The notes under the pieces were generated by a model. The model was not told where the DNA came from, made no database searches, and saw only the letters and a program-made list of their open reading frames with translations. A stretch of DNA of 17,948 nt. Source: JAICTV01 sp035634055 (lineage in GTDB: Bacteria; Planctomycetota; Phycisphaerae; Tepidisphaerales; Tepidisphaeraceae). A program made the position numbers and the translations under genes. Each line of letters begins with the position of its first letter. Within the stretch, counting starts at the first letter, position 1. The stretch spans positions 1 through 17,948 of the forward strand of contig DASQDR010000006.1 in NCBI GenBank assembly GCA_035634055.1. The letters run 5' to 3'. Below are positions 6,735-14,825 of this stretch, one piece after another.

Positions 6735-6863
6735 GTTGAACCACCAAGTCACGAAGGCACGAAGGGGTCCGCCTCATCCTTCGAGCAAGACTGCTGATGA
6801 AGGGGTGAAGGCGCGTAAAGCCGAATTCAATTGCTTTGTGCCTTCGTCACTTCGTAAATCAAC
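6735..6863. repeat. Inverted-repeat element 3
   Basis: The left arm begins at 6735 (gttgaaccaccaagtcacg, continuing aaggcacgaag to about 6764). The right arm 6834-6863 is its imperfect reverse complement; both share the core agt(c/g)acgaaggcac. The two arms are separated by about 70 bp of unrelated sequence and fill most of the 159-bp gap between the HD-GYP gene and fbp. The right arm ends about 12 bp before the fbp Shine-Dalgarno. From memory, aagtcacgaaggcacgaag-like motifs are dispersed in planctomycete and verrucomicrobial genomes; no search was possible here. Confidence 0.7.
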
Positions 6864-6883
6864 TTCTTCTCCACTGGAGCCCC

Positions 6884-8845
6884 ATGCCTCCGCCCGAGAT
6901 TGACGCGCGCGAGTACGAGTTGACGCTGCTGCGGACGCTGTCGCGGCAGTTTCCCACGGTCGACTCGGCGATGGCGGAGATCGCGCGGCTGTCGGCGGTG
7001 CTCACGCTGCCCAAGGGGACCGTGCACGTCATCAGCGACGTCCACGGCGAGCACAAGAAGCTCCGCCACGTGATCAACAACGCCTCCGGCACGCTCCGCC
7101 CGCTGATCGAGAAGCTGTTCGCCAGGCGGCTGGATCCACGGGAGTTCCAGGAGTTCCTCACCCTCACGTTCTACCCGGCGGAGGTCACCGAGCGGCTGGA
7201 GCAGACGCTGACCGACCCGCACGAGCTGCGCGCGTTCGCGGTGCGCACGCTGCGGCTCCAGTTCGAGTTGGTGCGCGTGCTGGCGTCGCGCTACAGCCTG
7301 CGGCGGTCGCTGAAGGTCTTCCCGCCGGAGTACGCCGACCTGCTCGGCGAAATGCTGCACGAGCCGACCACCGAGCGCGGGCCGGAGTTCGTCGAGGCGG
7401 TCGTCGACGAGCTGGCGCGGCGCGGGCGGGTGCTGCACCTGATCCACATCATCGGGCGGGTGGTGCGGAACCTGGCGGTGTATGAGTTGATCATCGGCGG
7501 CGACTGCTGGGACCGCGGCCCGCGCGGCGACCTGGTGATGGACTACCTCCGCGCGCAGCCGAACGTTTCGTTCATCTGGGGCAACCACGACGCCGCCTGG
7601 CTCGGCGCGGCCCTGGGGCACGAGCCGCTGATCTGCCACGTGCTGCGCGTCTCGCTGCGCTACCGCCGGCTGGGGCAGCTCGACGAGGGATACAGCATCC
7701 CCCTCACGCCGCTGGAGCACCTGGCCCGCACGGTCTACGCCGACGACCCGGCCGAGCACTTCATGCCCAAGTCCACCGGCATGCGGCCGATGGAGGTGGT
7801 CGCGCGGATGCAGAAGGCGGCGGCGATCATGCAGTTCAAGCTCGAGGGCCAGATGATCGCCCGCAACCCCGCTTGGCAGATGGAGCACCGCCGGCTGCTC
7901 CACCGCATCGACCACGCCCGCGGGACGATCGCGGTGGACGGCATCACCTACCCGCTGCGCGACACGCGCTTCCCCACGCTGAACCCCGCCGACCCGTACG
8001 CCCTCTCGACCGAAGAGCGCGCGTGCATGGACCGCCTGAAGCGGTCGTTCCTTCAGAGCCAGAAGCTCTGGGAGCACATGCGCTACATGGTCGGCAACGG
8101 CTCGATGTCGCTGACGCGCGACGATCACCTGATCTTCCACGGCTGCGTGCCGTGCGACGCGGGCGGGAACTTCCTGCCGATGATCGTGGACGGCCGAGAG
8201 GTCGCCGGGCGGGCGATGTACGAGGCGATCGAGCGCGTGGTGCTGCGCGCGCTCGACCGTCGCGCGCCGGCGGACCTGGACCTGCTCTGGTACCTCTGGA
8301 GCGGGCCGCGCTCCCCACTGTTCGGCAAGGACCGCATCGCCACCCTTGAGCGCGACTTCATCGCCGACCCGCGCCCGCACAAGGAGACCAAGAACCCCTA
8401 CTTCGAGCTGATCCAGGAAGCGTGGTTCTGCGACAAGGTGCTGGCGGAGTTCGGCGTCGACCCCGGCCGCGGCCTGATCGTCAACGGGCACGTCCCGGTT
8501 AAGATCGAGAAGGGCGAGTCGCCGCTCAAGCGCAGCGGTAAGGCGATCACCATCGACGGCGCCTTCTCCGAGGCGTACGGCGACCACGGCTTCACCCTGG
8601 TGCTCGAGGCGGACCGCACGATCCTGGCCAAGCACCACCACTTCGAATCCGTGGAGGCGGCCATCCGCGACGGCGTGGACATCATCCCCGACGTATCGAC
8701 CGTGCGCACGTGGACCCCCCCGCGCCGCATGGCCGACACCGAGCGCGGACACGAGTTCCGGTGTGATATCCGGATGCTGGAAAGGCTGATCGAAGCCTAC
8801 CGCAGCAACGACCTGCGGTTGGACGGGCTGGAGGGAACGCCTTAG
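6884..8845 (+). CDS. fbp: Fructose-1,6-bisphosphatase, class III
   Basis: This 653-residue enzyme should remove the 1-phosphate from fructose 1,6-bisphosphate, the committed step of gluconeogenesis. It belongs to the large class III (Bacillus-type) FBPases built on a metallophosphatase fold, whose usual length is about 640-670 residues. Metal-binding motifs are visible: SDVHGEH at 51-57, GGDCWDRGP at 205-213 and WGNHDAAWLG at 232-241. The C-terminal GHVPVKIEKGESPLK signature typical of the class is also present. ATG 6884 is chosen over an in-frame upstream start at 6836 because a GGAG lies 4 nt before it and the upstream codons fall in inverted-repeat element 3. The gene is flanked by that repeat and converges on the carboxylate-amine ligase gene, with which its stop codon overlaps. 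It has no obvious operon partners. Confidence 0.95.
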   Translation: MPPPEIDAREYELTLLRTLSRQFPTVDSAMAEIARLSAVLTLPKGTVHVISDVHGEHKKLRHVINNASGTLRPLIEKLFARRLDPREFQEFLTLTFYPAEVTERLEQTLTDPHELRAFAVRTLRLQFELVRVLASRYSLRRSLKVFPPEYADLLGEMLHEPTTERGPEFVEAVVDELARRGRVLHLIHIIGRVVRNLAVYELIIGGDCWDRGPRGDLVMDYLRAQPNVSFIWGNHDAAWLGAALGHEPLICHVLRVSLRYRRLGQLDEGYSIPLTPLEHLARTVYADDPAEHFMPKSTGMRPMEVVARMQKAAAIMQFKLEGQMIARNPAWQMEHRRLLHRIDHARGTIAVDGITYPLRDTRFPTLNPADPYALSTEERACMDRLKRSFLQSQKLWEHMRYMVGNGSMSLTRDDHLIFHGCVPCDAGGNFLPMIVDGREVAGRAMYEAIERVVLRALDRRAPADLDLLWYLWSGPRSPLFGKDRIATLERDFIADPRPHKETKNPYFELIQEAWFCDKVLAEFGVDPGRGLIVNGHVPVKIEKGESPLKRSGKAITIDGAFSEAYGDHGFTLVLEADRTILAKHHHFESVEAAIRDGVDIIPDVSTVRTWTPPRRMADTERGHEFRCDIRMLERLIEAYRSNDLRLDGLEGTP

Positions 8846-9972
8846 CGCGGCGTTCTCACCCGTCCCGCGAGGCAGTTGCCGGTCACCTGCCGGACCAGTT
8901 CCGCCGGGTCGCCCACCTTCTTCAACAGGTCGAGCTGTTGCTGCGCCCACGTCGGACGGTCCGCCATAGCGGGCAGGCGGTCCAGGTACGCCGCGCAGTC
9001 CAGCCGCTCGGCCGTCGGCCGCAGTTGCGCCGCCAAGGCGTGCAGCGTTCGGCGGACCGGCTCCAGGCGGTAGGTCTCACCGACCAGGCTCGCTTCCAGG
9101 CCGAACCGCGCCGCGTGCCACTTGTTCTGCCGCACGATCATCGGATGGCTGTCGTGCTGGTAGGTTCCCTCGTCGATCTCCTCTGACAACTGCACCACCA
9201 GGCAGTGGATTAGCGCCACCAGCGTCATCGCGTCGTCGAGCGAGCCGGGCACGTCGCAGATGCGGATCTCGACGGTGCCGAAGTTGTGGTGCGGGCGCAG
9301 GTCCCACCAGATCTCGCGGATCGTCTTGATGTAGCCGGTCTGCACCAGGTGGTTGATCAGCCAGACGTACTCGCTCCAGTTGCGCATCAGCGGCGGCAGC
9401 CCGGCGGTGGGAAGCCCTTCGACCACGCGGGCGCGCCACGATTGCAGGCCGGTGACCCGCCCGTCCCAGAACGGGCTGTTGCAACTGGCCGCCAGCAGGG
9501 TGGGGAGGTAGCGGAGCATGCGGTCGCAGATCATGACCGCCTTGTCGCCGGAGTCGACGCCGACGTGGACGTGCAGCCCGAAGGTGATCATCTGCCGGGC
9601 CGTGTCCTGGAGGCTGTTGATCAGCCAGGCGTAGCGCTCGTTGTCGGTGACCTTCTGGTCGCGCCAGGTGGAGAACGGGTGGGTGCCGGACCAGTAGAGC
9701 CGCAGGCCGACGTCGTCCGCCGCCGGGTCCAGCACGTCCAGCTTCTCCGCCAGGTCGCGCTCCGCCTCGCCGACGGTGGCGCAGACGCCGGAATTGATTT
9801 CGACGTAGCACTGCATCAGCTCCGGCTTGACCGACTCCCGCAACTGCTCGGGCAAACGCTCCAGCAGCCGCGGCGCCGAGCTGCTCAGCGCCATCGTGTT
9901 GGCATCGACCAGCGCCAGCTCGATCTCGACGCCAAGGGTCGGCTTAGGGCTTGGGTTGAACTTCAGGTTCAT
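8842..9972 (-). CDS. Carboxylate-amine ligase, YbdK/GCS2 family
   Basis: This 376-residue protein belongs to the glutamate-cysteine ligase family 2, an ATP-grasp-like group that forms peptide-type bonds between a carboxylate and an amine. E. coli YbdK has weak glutamate-cysteine ligase activity, and most members have unknown substrates. Family motifs in order: GVEIELALVD (14-23), VEINSGVC (57-64), GTHPFSTWRDQ (97-107), FGLHVHVGV (131-139), FGTVEIRICDV (231-241) and NKWHAARFGLEA (283-294). The length is normal for the family. ATG 9972 follows an AGGAG at about 11 nt upstream. The stop (8842-8844) overlaps the fbp stop (8843-8845) on the opposite strand, with no terminator between them. Glutathione-type thiol synthesis is possible, but no partner ligase is present in the window. 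Confidence 0.9.
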   Translation of the reverse strand: MNLKFNPSPKPTLGVEIELALVDANTMALSSSAPRLLERLPEQLRESVKPELMQCYVEINSGVCATVGEAERDLAEKLDVLDPAADDVGLRLYWSGTHPFSTWRDQKVTDNERYAWLINSLQDTARQMITFGLHVHVGVDSGDKAVMICDRMLRYLPTLLAASCNSPFWDGRVTGLQSWRARVVEGLPTAGLPPLMRNWSEYVWLINHLVQTGYIKTIREIWWDLRPHHNFGTVEIRICDVPGSLDDAMTLVALIHCLVVQLSEEIDEGTYQHDSHPMIVRQNKWHAARFGLEASLVGETYRLEPVRRTLHALAAQLRPTAERLDCAAYLDRLPAMADRPTWAQQQLDLLKKVGDPAELVRQVTGNCLAGRVRTPR

Positions 9973-10103
9973 GGGAAGCGACTCTCCTGTGCTCGCGCGG
10001 CCACGGTTGCCCTCGCCTGATGGTGGCGGATGTCAGGACGTTCGGCAGCCGGGAAAATAGGATGCGCTACGGGAAGGCGAGGGGGCACGGGCGGCGTGAG
10101 GAA

Positions 10104-10175
10104 AGCGGGTGAAGGGACTCGAACCCTCAACAGCTAGCTTGGAAGGCTAGCGCTCTGCCATTGAGCTACACCCGC
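10104..10175 (-). tRNA. tRNA-Gly (anticodon TCC)
   Basis: Read on the minus strand the 72-nt gene folds as a full cloverleaf. The acceptor stem GCGGGTG/CACCCGC is perfect (7 bp), and the D-arm is GCTC-AATGGCA-GAGC. The anticodon stem CTAGC/GCTAG carries loop CTTCCAA, so the anticodon is TCC. A 5-nt variable loop follows, and the T-arm GAGGG-TTCGAGT-CCCTT has one G-T pair. The discriminator is T. No CCA is encoded, so it must be added after transcription. It reads GGA and, by wobble, GGG codons. Confidence 0.97.
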
Positions 10176-10191
10176 GTCGGGCGGACGGCGG

Positions 10192-10220
10192 ATCATAGCA
10201 CGGGGCTGGGGCGATGCGAA
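10192..10220 (-). promoter_or_regulatory. Putative sigma70-type promoter of tRNA-Gly
   Basis: On the minus strand TTCGCA (10220-10215) and TATGAT (10197-10192) are separated by 17 nt. They match consensus at 4 and 5 of 6 positions. Transcription would start near 10185, about 10 nt before the mature tRNA 5' end. It lies between the helicase stop and the tRNA, so the tRNA need not depend on readthrough. Confidence 0.5.
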
Positions 10221-10226
10221 ATGGCA

Positions 10227-12278
10227 TTACGCGCCGGCGCGCTTCTTCGCCCGGCGCTTAGGCTTGGGCTTTTGCTCGGCCGCGTTGGCAGGGACGTAGC
10301 CGGCGTCGGCCAGGGCGGCGCGGTACTCGTCCTGGCCGATCAGGCCGGACTCGAAGAGGAACTGGCTGGGGACCGACGGCTTCATTCGCCCGGTGGTGGT
10401 GCGGGCGTAGTTGTCCTGCCGCCTCTGGCACCACGTGACGCGGAGGATCTTGCGCGCGCGGGTGAAGCCGACGTAGCAGAGGCGGCGCTCCTCATCCAGC
10501 CCGCGCTCGCCGCGGTCGGCCAAGGCTTTTTCGTGCGGCAGGATCTTGTGCTCCAGGCCGACGAGGTAGACCACGTCGAACTCCAGCCCCTTGCTGGCGT
10601 GCAGCGACATCAGGCGGACGGCGTTGTCATCCTTGGTGTCGTTCCCGCCGGTGTAGAGCGAGATCGACTCAAGGTAATCGCCGACGGTCGCGCCACGGTT
10701 GGAGCGGGAGAACTCGGCGATGGCGTTGAGCAACTCGTTGACGTTGCGGCTGCGGTCCTCGAACTCTCCCTTCTCCTCGTAACGCTGCTTCAGCCACTCC
10801 TCGTAGCGGCTGCGCTGGACCAGCTCGACGGCCACCTCCGCCGGCGTCAGGCGCGCGACGTCCAGGTCGAAGATCCTGCGCGACTCGCGGCAGGCGCGCA
10901 TCGCGGCGTCACCGAGCGGCTTGTCCTGGTCGTCGCGGATGAATTCGAGGTACTGCTCCTGCATCACCGTCAGCAGGTCGAGCTTGTGCTGCTCGGCGAA
11001 GTGCTCCAGCCGCCCGATGAGGGTGTCGCCCATCCCGCGCGCGGGCTTGTTGGCGATGCGGTGGAACGAGATGCCGTCGTGCGGGTTGCAGGCGAACCTC
11101 AGCATCGACAGCACGTCCTTCACCTCCATCCGGTCGTAGTAGGAGCCGGCGCCGACCATCTGGTAGGGGATCTCGCGCTTGGCCAGCGCCTGCTCGATCA
11201 GTCGGGACATGTCGTTGGTGCGGAAGAAGACGGCGATCTCGCGCGGCTGCGTGCCGGACTTCATCGTGTTCTGGATGCTCGCGCCGACGGCCTCCGCCTC
11301 GGCGTCGGGCGTGTCGAAGCGCACGCACTTCACCGGCTCGCCCGGCTTGTTCGGCGTGTCGAAGTCGATCGGGGTGCGGTTGCGGCAGTGGCGGATCAGC
11401 GTGTCGGCGGTGCGGATGATCTCGGGCGTCGAGCGGTAGTTCAGCCCGAGCTTGACCACCGCGCAGTGACCGGTCTTCTGCCGGCCGCGCTCGATGAACT
11501 GCGGGATGGCGTCGGGCGTGGCGCCGCGCCACTCGTAGATGGATTGGTCGCCGTCGCCGACCGCCAGCACGTTGTCCTCCGCGCCCGCGAGCAGCTCGAC
11601 GATCTCGTTCTGCGCGCGGTTGGTGTCCTGGTACTCGTCGACCTGGATGAAGCGGAAGCGCGCGCGCAGGCGCTCGCGCACGGCGTCGTGCTCGCGCAGC
11701 AGGCGCGCCGATTCGCTGAGCATGCCGGAGAAGTCGCACTGGTTGCGCGCGCGAAGGAGATCGACGTAGGCGCGGATGACGTTGGTCTCGCTCTTCCCGA
11801 GGTTGCGCGCCGCCGCCAGCGCGTCGAGTTCCTCGCCGGTGCCGAGGTTCTCGCGCCACTCGTTGGCCAGGAAGGAGATGGTGCGCGCCTGCGGCTTGGT
11901 CGGCTCCATGCCGCGGCGTCGGGCGAGCTGGAGGAGCAGGTCCATCTGGTCGTCGCTGTCGCAAATGGTCATGCGCGCGTTGTACCCCAGCGGCTGGCCC
12001 ATCTTGCGGAGCAGGATGCCGCACAGTCCGTGAAAGTTGGAGATGAAGACCTTCTCCGCCGCCTTGCCGTGCACCGCCGTGATGCGCTGCCGCATCTCGT
12101 CGCGCGCCTTGTTGGTGACGGTGAGGCAGAGGATGGAGGCGGGATCGAACCCCTTGCGGATCAGCCGCCCGGTGCGCTCGGTCAGGGTCTTGGTCTTGCC
12201 GGACCCGGGGCCGGCGAGCGTGAGGATGCGCCCGCGGACGTGATCGGCGACCTGTTCCTGTTGCGGGTTGAGCTGCAT
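10227..12278 (-). CDS. UvrD/Rep/PcrA-family ATP-dependent DNA helicase
   Basis: This is a 683-residue superfamily 1A 3'-5' helicase of the kind used in nucleotide excision repair, mismatch repair and clearing of blocked forks. Motifs visible: Q-motif-like LNPQQEQV (3-10), Walker A GPGSGKT (23-29), motif II VDEYQD (213-218), motif III GDGDQSIYEWRGA (241-253), motif V SLHASKGLEFDVVYLVG and motif VI CYVGFTRAR. The length is close to E. coli Rep (673) and UvrD (720). The C-terminus ends in a basic tail rich in Lys/Arg (KPKPKRRAKKR), a likely nucleic-acid or partner contact. ATG 12278 is chosen because the helicase fold begins at once; the frame continues upstream only through the divergent gene's signal-peptide region. 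It could be pcrA, uvrD or rep, and these cannot be told apart by eye. Confidence 0.95.
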   Translation of the reverse strand: MQLNPQQEQVADHVRGRILTLAGPGSGKTKTLTERTGRLIRKGFDPASILCLTVTNKARDEMRQRITAVHGKAAEKVFISNFHGLCGILLRKMGQPLGYNARMTICDSDDQMDLLLQLARRRGMEPTKPQARTISFLANEWRENLGTGEELDALAAARNLGKSETNVIRAYVDLLRARNQCDFSGMLSESARLLREHDAVRERLRARFRFIQVDEYQDTNRAQNEIVELLAGAEDNVLAVGDGDQSIYEWRGATPDAIPQFIERGRQKTGHCAVVKLGLNYRSTPEIIRTADTLIRHCRNRTPIDFDTPNKPGEPVKCVRFDTPDAEAEAVGASIQNTMKSGTQPREIAVFFRTNDMSRLIEQALAKREIPYQMVGAGSYYDRMEVKDVLSMLRFACNPHDGISFHRIANKPARGMGDTLIGRLEHFAEQHKLDLLTVMQEQYLEFIRDDQDKPLGDAAMRACRESRRIFDLDVARLTPAEVAVELVQRSRYEEWLKQRYEEKGEFEDRSRNVNELLNAIAEFSRSNRGATVGDYLESISLYTGGNDTKDDNAVRLMSLHASKGLEFDVVYLVGLEHKILPHEKALADRGERGLDEERRLCYVGFTRARKILRVTWCQRRQDNYARTTTGRMKPSVPSQFLFESGLIGQDEYRAALADAGYVPANAAEQKPKPKRRAKKRAGA

Positions 12279-12293
12279 CGGGCGAAGCGGGGG

Positions 12294-12321
12294 AAGATAC
12301 GCACGGCGGTCGGGCCGGCAA
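12294..12321 (-). promoter_or_regulatory. Possible promoter of the helicase gene
   Basis: Minus-strand TTGCCG (12321-12316) and TATCTT (12299-12294) have a 16-nt spacer and match consensus at 4 of 6 positions each. The start codon is at 12278, leaving a leader of about 8-10 nt. The match is weak. Confidence 0.3.
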
Positions 12322-12368
12322 CGCGTCAATTCGGCCGGCGAATCCCACCGCGTGGCAAAAGGTTGGGG

Positions 12369-12397
12369 TTCTGCATCGCGCCAAGCGCGGCTACACT
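12369..12397 (+). promoter_or_regulatory. Possible promoter of the exported Ala/Pro-rich protein gene
   Basis: TTCTGC (12369-12374) and TACACT (12392-12397) have a 17-nt spacer. The -10 is fair and the -35 is poor. It lies 47 nt before ATG 12445 in the divergent region shared with the helicase gene. Confidence 0.3.
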
Positions 12398-12444
12398 GTC
12401 GTGGCCCGCGTTCGCTCTGCTGGTTCCCCCCAAGGGAGGTTCTG

Positions 12445-13794
12445 ATGGCTCGCCGAACGCTGATCCCCGTCGTCGCGCTGGCGCTGATGTCGCCCGCGCC
12501 CGCTGCCCTGGCCCAGGCGCCGGCGGCGCCCGCGCGGGGTCCCGCGCAGGTGCCCGCGCAGGCTGCTGGACCGGCCGTCGCGCCGGCTGCTCCGGTTGCG
12601 GCGGCGCCAGCGGGGGCGCCTGGCGGGGCGGCGGATCTGGCGAGCGTCGAGCAGCTCAAGCAGCAGCTCGCCACCGACCCGCAGGGCGTGCTCCGCTCGG
12701 TCGCCAGGCTGTTGGCCCTCAAGGGTGACGCGGCGGCGGGCTACGATCGCTACGACCTGCTCAACCTGCGCGGCGAAGCGTACCTGCGGAACCGGGCCAT
12801 CCCCATGGCGGCCGACGCGTTCGCGCAGGCGCAGAAGGCAACGCAGGACGCCGACAAGCAGGCGGCCGCGCGGGCGATGGAATTGCTCGTGCGGCGCTCC
12901 AAGCAGACGGGGTATGTCCCGAAGGTGCCCATGGCGCCGGCGAAGCCCGCTGGCGGTGCGGCTCGCGGCGGTGCGGCTGGGCAGCCGGCCCCGGGTACTC
13001 TGCTCGGCGGGGATCCAGCGCCCGGCGCGGCCGCGCCGGCAGCGGCGACAATCGGGCCCGGCGGGGCGATCCCCATCATCGAGGAAAGCGACCGCAAGGC
13101 CGCCTTCAGCGCGCTGTTCGCCGACGAGTTGCACGCCGGCGCGCCCAAGCTGCGCGCAGCCAAGAGCGCCGCCGGGCTCCCGCCCCTCATCGACGCCGCG
13201 CGCATGCTCGGCGACCTGCGCGCCGTCGAGCTGGCCGCCACCGGCGGCGCCGAGCAGACCAAGCAGCTCGGCGCCGACATCGGCGACCGCGCCCACCGCC
13301 TCATCGCCGCCGCCATCAGCGACATGTCCCGCAGCACCGAGAAGGTCTGGCAATCGGCGAGCCGGCAGAAAATCTACCAGAACGACGTCGGCACGATCAC
13401 CGGCGGCGCGTACGGGCTGTGGGGGATGACCAGCACGGAGGCCAACTCGTTGAAGGAGACGATGGCGACGTGCGAGAAGATCGCGCCCGTCGCCGGCGAC
13501 CTGGCCGCCGTCACGGGCAACGCCGCCCTTCAGGGCGACGCCCAGGAAGCCCTCCGCCTGCACGGCCGCGCCCGCGAGGTGCTGGAATACGACTACAACA
13601 ACGCCGGCCGGTACGGCAACACCGGCGTGGATCGCATCCCGCTCCAGCCGACCCCCCGGCAGAACCCAACGCCGGTCGCGCCGCGCCGCACCCCGACGGG
13701 GCAGAACACCGGCACCAATGTCGGCCAGGACACCGGCACCAACACCGGCACGGGCACCGGCACCAGCAGCGGGACCGGGCGCACGCCGAGGTAG
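12445..13794 (+). CDS. Exported Ala/Pro-rich protein with Thr/Gly-repeat tail, unknown function
   Basis: This is a 449-residue protein I do not recognise. ATG 12445 follows a near-perfect Shine-Dalgarno AAGGGAGG at 6 nt. The N-terminus is a Sec signal peptide: MARR, hydrophobic core TLIPVVALALM, and cleavage predicted after ALA23 (ALA-QA). Residues of about 24-62 are an Ala/Pro linker. Residues of about 65-155 are helical with a TPR-like look (YDLLNLRGEAYLRNRAIPMAADAFAQAQKA). A second low-complexity linker (about 158-207) precedes a helical domain of about 210-400. The tail, from about residue 420, is built of Thr-Gly/Asn-Thr-Gly units. It is probably periplasmic. The architecture resembles that of the right-edge gene: signal, helical repeats, Pro/Ala linker. 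No lipobox is seen. Confidence 0.8.
   Translation: MARRTLIPVVALALMSPAPAALAQAPAAPARGPAQVPAQAAGPAVAPAAPVAAAPAGAPGGAADLASVEQLKQQLATDPQGVLRSVARLLALKGDAAAGYDRYDLLNLRGEAYLRNRAIPMAADAFAQAQKATQDADKQAAARAMELLVRRSKQTGYVPKVPMAPAKPAGGAARGGAAGQPAPGTLLGGDPAPGAAAPAAATIGPGGAIPIIEESDRKAAFSALFADELHAGAPKLRAAKSAAGLPPLIDAARMLGDLRAVELAATGGAEQTKQLGADIGDRAHRLIAAAISDMSRSTEKVWQSASRQKIYQNDVGTITGGAYGLWGMTSTEANSLKETMATCEKIAPVAGDLAAVTGNAALQGDAQEALRLHGRAREVLEYDYNNAGRYGNTGVDRIPLQPTPRQNPTPVAPRRTPTGQNTGTNVGQDTGTNTGTGTGTSSGTGRTPR
13702..13778 (+). repeat. Coding ACCGGC-type tandem repeat encoding a Thr/Gly tail
   Basis: Irregular repeats of accggc and close variants encode alternating Asn/Thr/Gly residues (NTGTNVGQDTGTNTGTG and onward) at the C-terminus of the exported protein. 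Repeat number could change by slippage. Confidence 0.7.
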
Positions 13795-13961
13795 AGGCGC
13801 GTTGGTTCTCGGAACCCTCTCCCGCGCCCGCACGGCCGAGCGCGGGCCGAGGTGGCGAACGCGACGGGCGAAGCGGTTCGCAGGCGCTGATCCGCGCGAG
13901 TCTATTCGCGTCGTTCGCGTCCGTCTGTGCATTGGCGGCGTTCATTCGGAACCTTGAGAGC

Positions 13962-14684
13962 GTGCTCACTCCCGATCCCTTCTCCGCCCGCCGCCGTGAG
14001 GAAGAGTGGATGGACGCGCCGGGCGTCGATCCGGCGCTGCTGGCCGACAGCTTGCGCTTCATCCGCCGGGTGAACGTACTGCTCCGCTACACGCGGGCGA
14101 CGATCGCGCACCTCGAGCAGTTCAGCCGGCGGTGGAGGCCGGGCGAGCGGATCACGATGATCGACTTCGCCACCGGGTCGGCCGACATCCCGCGGGCGAT
14201 CCTCGCCTGGGCTGACCGGCACGGGTTCGACGTGCGGATCGTGGGGGTCGACCTTCACGCCGCTACCGCCGCCTTCGCGCGGCGCGACGTGCCCGACCCG
14301 CGGCTGAGCATCGTGCGCGCCGACGTGCTGAACCTCCCGTTCGACGCCGGCAGCTTCGACTACGCGCTGAGCGCGATGTTCCTGCACCACCTGAGCGACG
14401 ACAACGCGCTGGCCGTGCTGCGGGCGATGGACCGGGTGGCGCGGCGCGGGATCGTCGCTGCCGACCTGCTCCGCAACCGCCGGGCGTACCGGTGGATCTC
14501 GCTGTTCACCCTTGTGTCCAACCCGATGGTCCGCCACGACGCACGGGTGAGCGTGGCGCAGGCGTTTTCGCGCCCGGAGGTGTTGGGCCTGCGCGATCGG
14601 GCGGGCGTCGATTACGCGGCGTTCCACCGCCACTTCGGCCACCGCTTTGTACTGGCGGGCGAGAAGCCGGGCGGCCAAAAGTGA
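13962..14684 (+). CDS. Class I SAM-dependent methyltransferase
   Basis: This protein of 240 residues has a Rossmann-type methyltransferase core. Motif I is IDFATGSADIPRAI (about residues 67-80), the acidic strand end is VGVDLHAA, motif II/III is IVRADVLNLPFDAGSFDYALSAMFLHHL, and then RRGIVAADLLRN. The pattern is of the UbiE/type-11 group, which methylates small molecules such as quinone precursors or polyketide-like metabolites; the substrate is unknown. The start is uncertain. GTG 13962 keeps the conserved EEWMD segment, which related planctomycete proteins carry. ATG 14010 has a better-placed GAGGAAG and would remove 16 residues. The frame upstream of 13962 overlaps the end of the previous gene and is not coding-like. 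Confidence 0.82.
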   Translation: MLTPDPFSARRREEEWMDAPGVDPALLADSLRFIRRVNVLLRYTRATIAHLEQFSRRWRPGERITMIDFATGSADIPRAILAWADRHGFDVRIVGVDLHAATAAFARRDVPDPRLSIVRADVLNLPFDAGSFDYALSAMFLHHLSDDNALAVLRAMDRVARRGIVAADLLRNRRAYRWISLFTLVSNPMVRHDARVSVAQAFSRPEVLGLRDRAGVDYAAFHRHFGHRFVLAGEKPGGQK

Positions 14685-14825
14685 GGCGTCTGTGAACTTC
14701 AGCGTCGGGATTACGGATCGCCGCGTGAGCCTTCTCACCGGATCCGGAACGGTTGCGTGCGCGTTCTGTCAGCTCAGCCCGGTCCGATAAACTCCGGCAC
14801 GGGTCGTATCGTAAGATGTTCAGAC

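Noticed and set aside
6827..8950. 707-residue minus-strand frame opposite fbp
   Set aside because: Antisense artefact; fbp motifs on the plus strand are decisive.
10010..10083. 9-bp inverted repeat ccctcgcct/aggcgaggg upstream of the carboxylate-amine ligase gene
   Set aside because: Arms are short with a 56-nt spacer, and low-complexity GC-rich sequence makes chance likely.
10104..10175. tRNA-Gly as an integration site for a mobile element
   Set aside because: No integrase gene nearby and no repeat of the tRNA 3' end seen in the flanking DNA.
10161..12728. 855-residue plus-strand frame opposite the helicase
   Set aside because: All helicase motifs are on the minus strand, and this frame even runs across the tRNA.
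13795..13961. A fourth inverted-repeat element (gcgaacg...cgaa with ttcgcgtcgttcgcgtcc)
   Set aside because: The pairing is short, interrupted and GC-biased. It may be a decayed repeat but is too weak to call.
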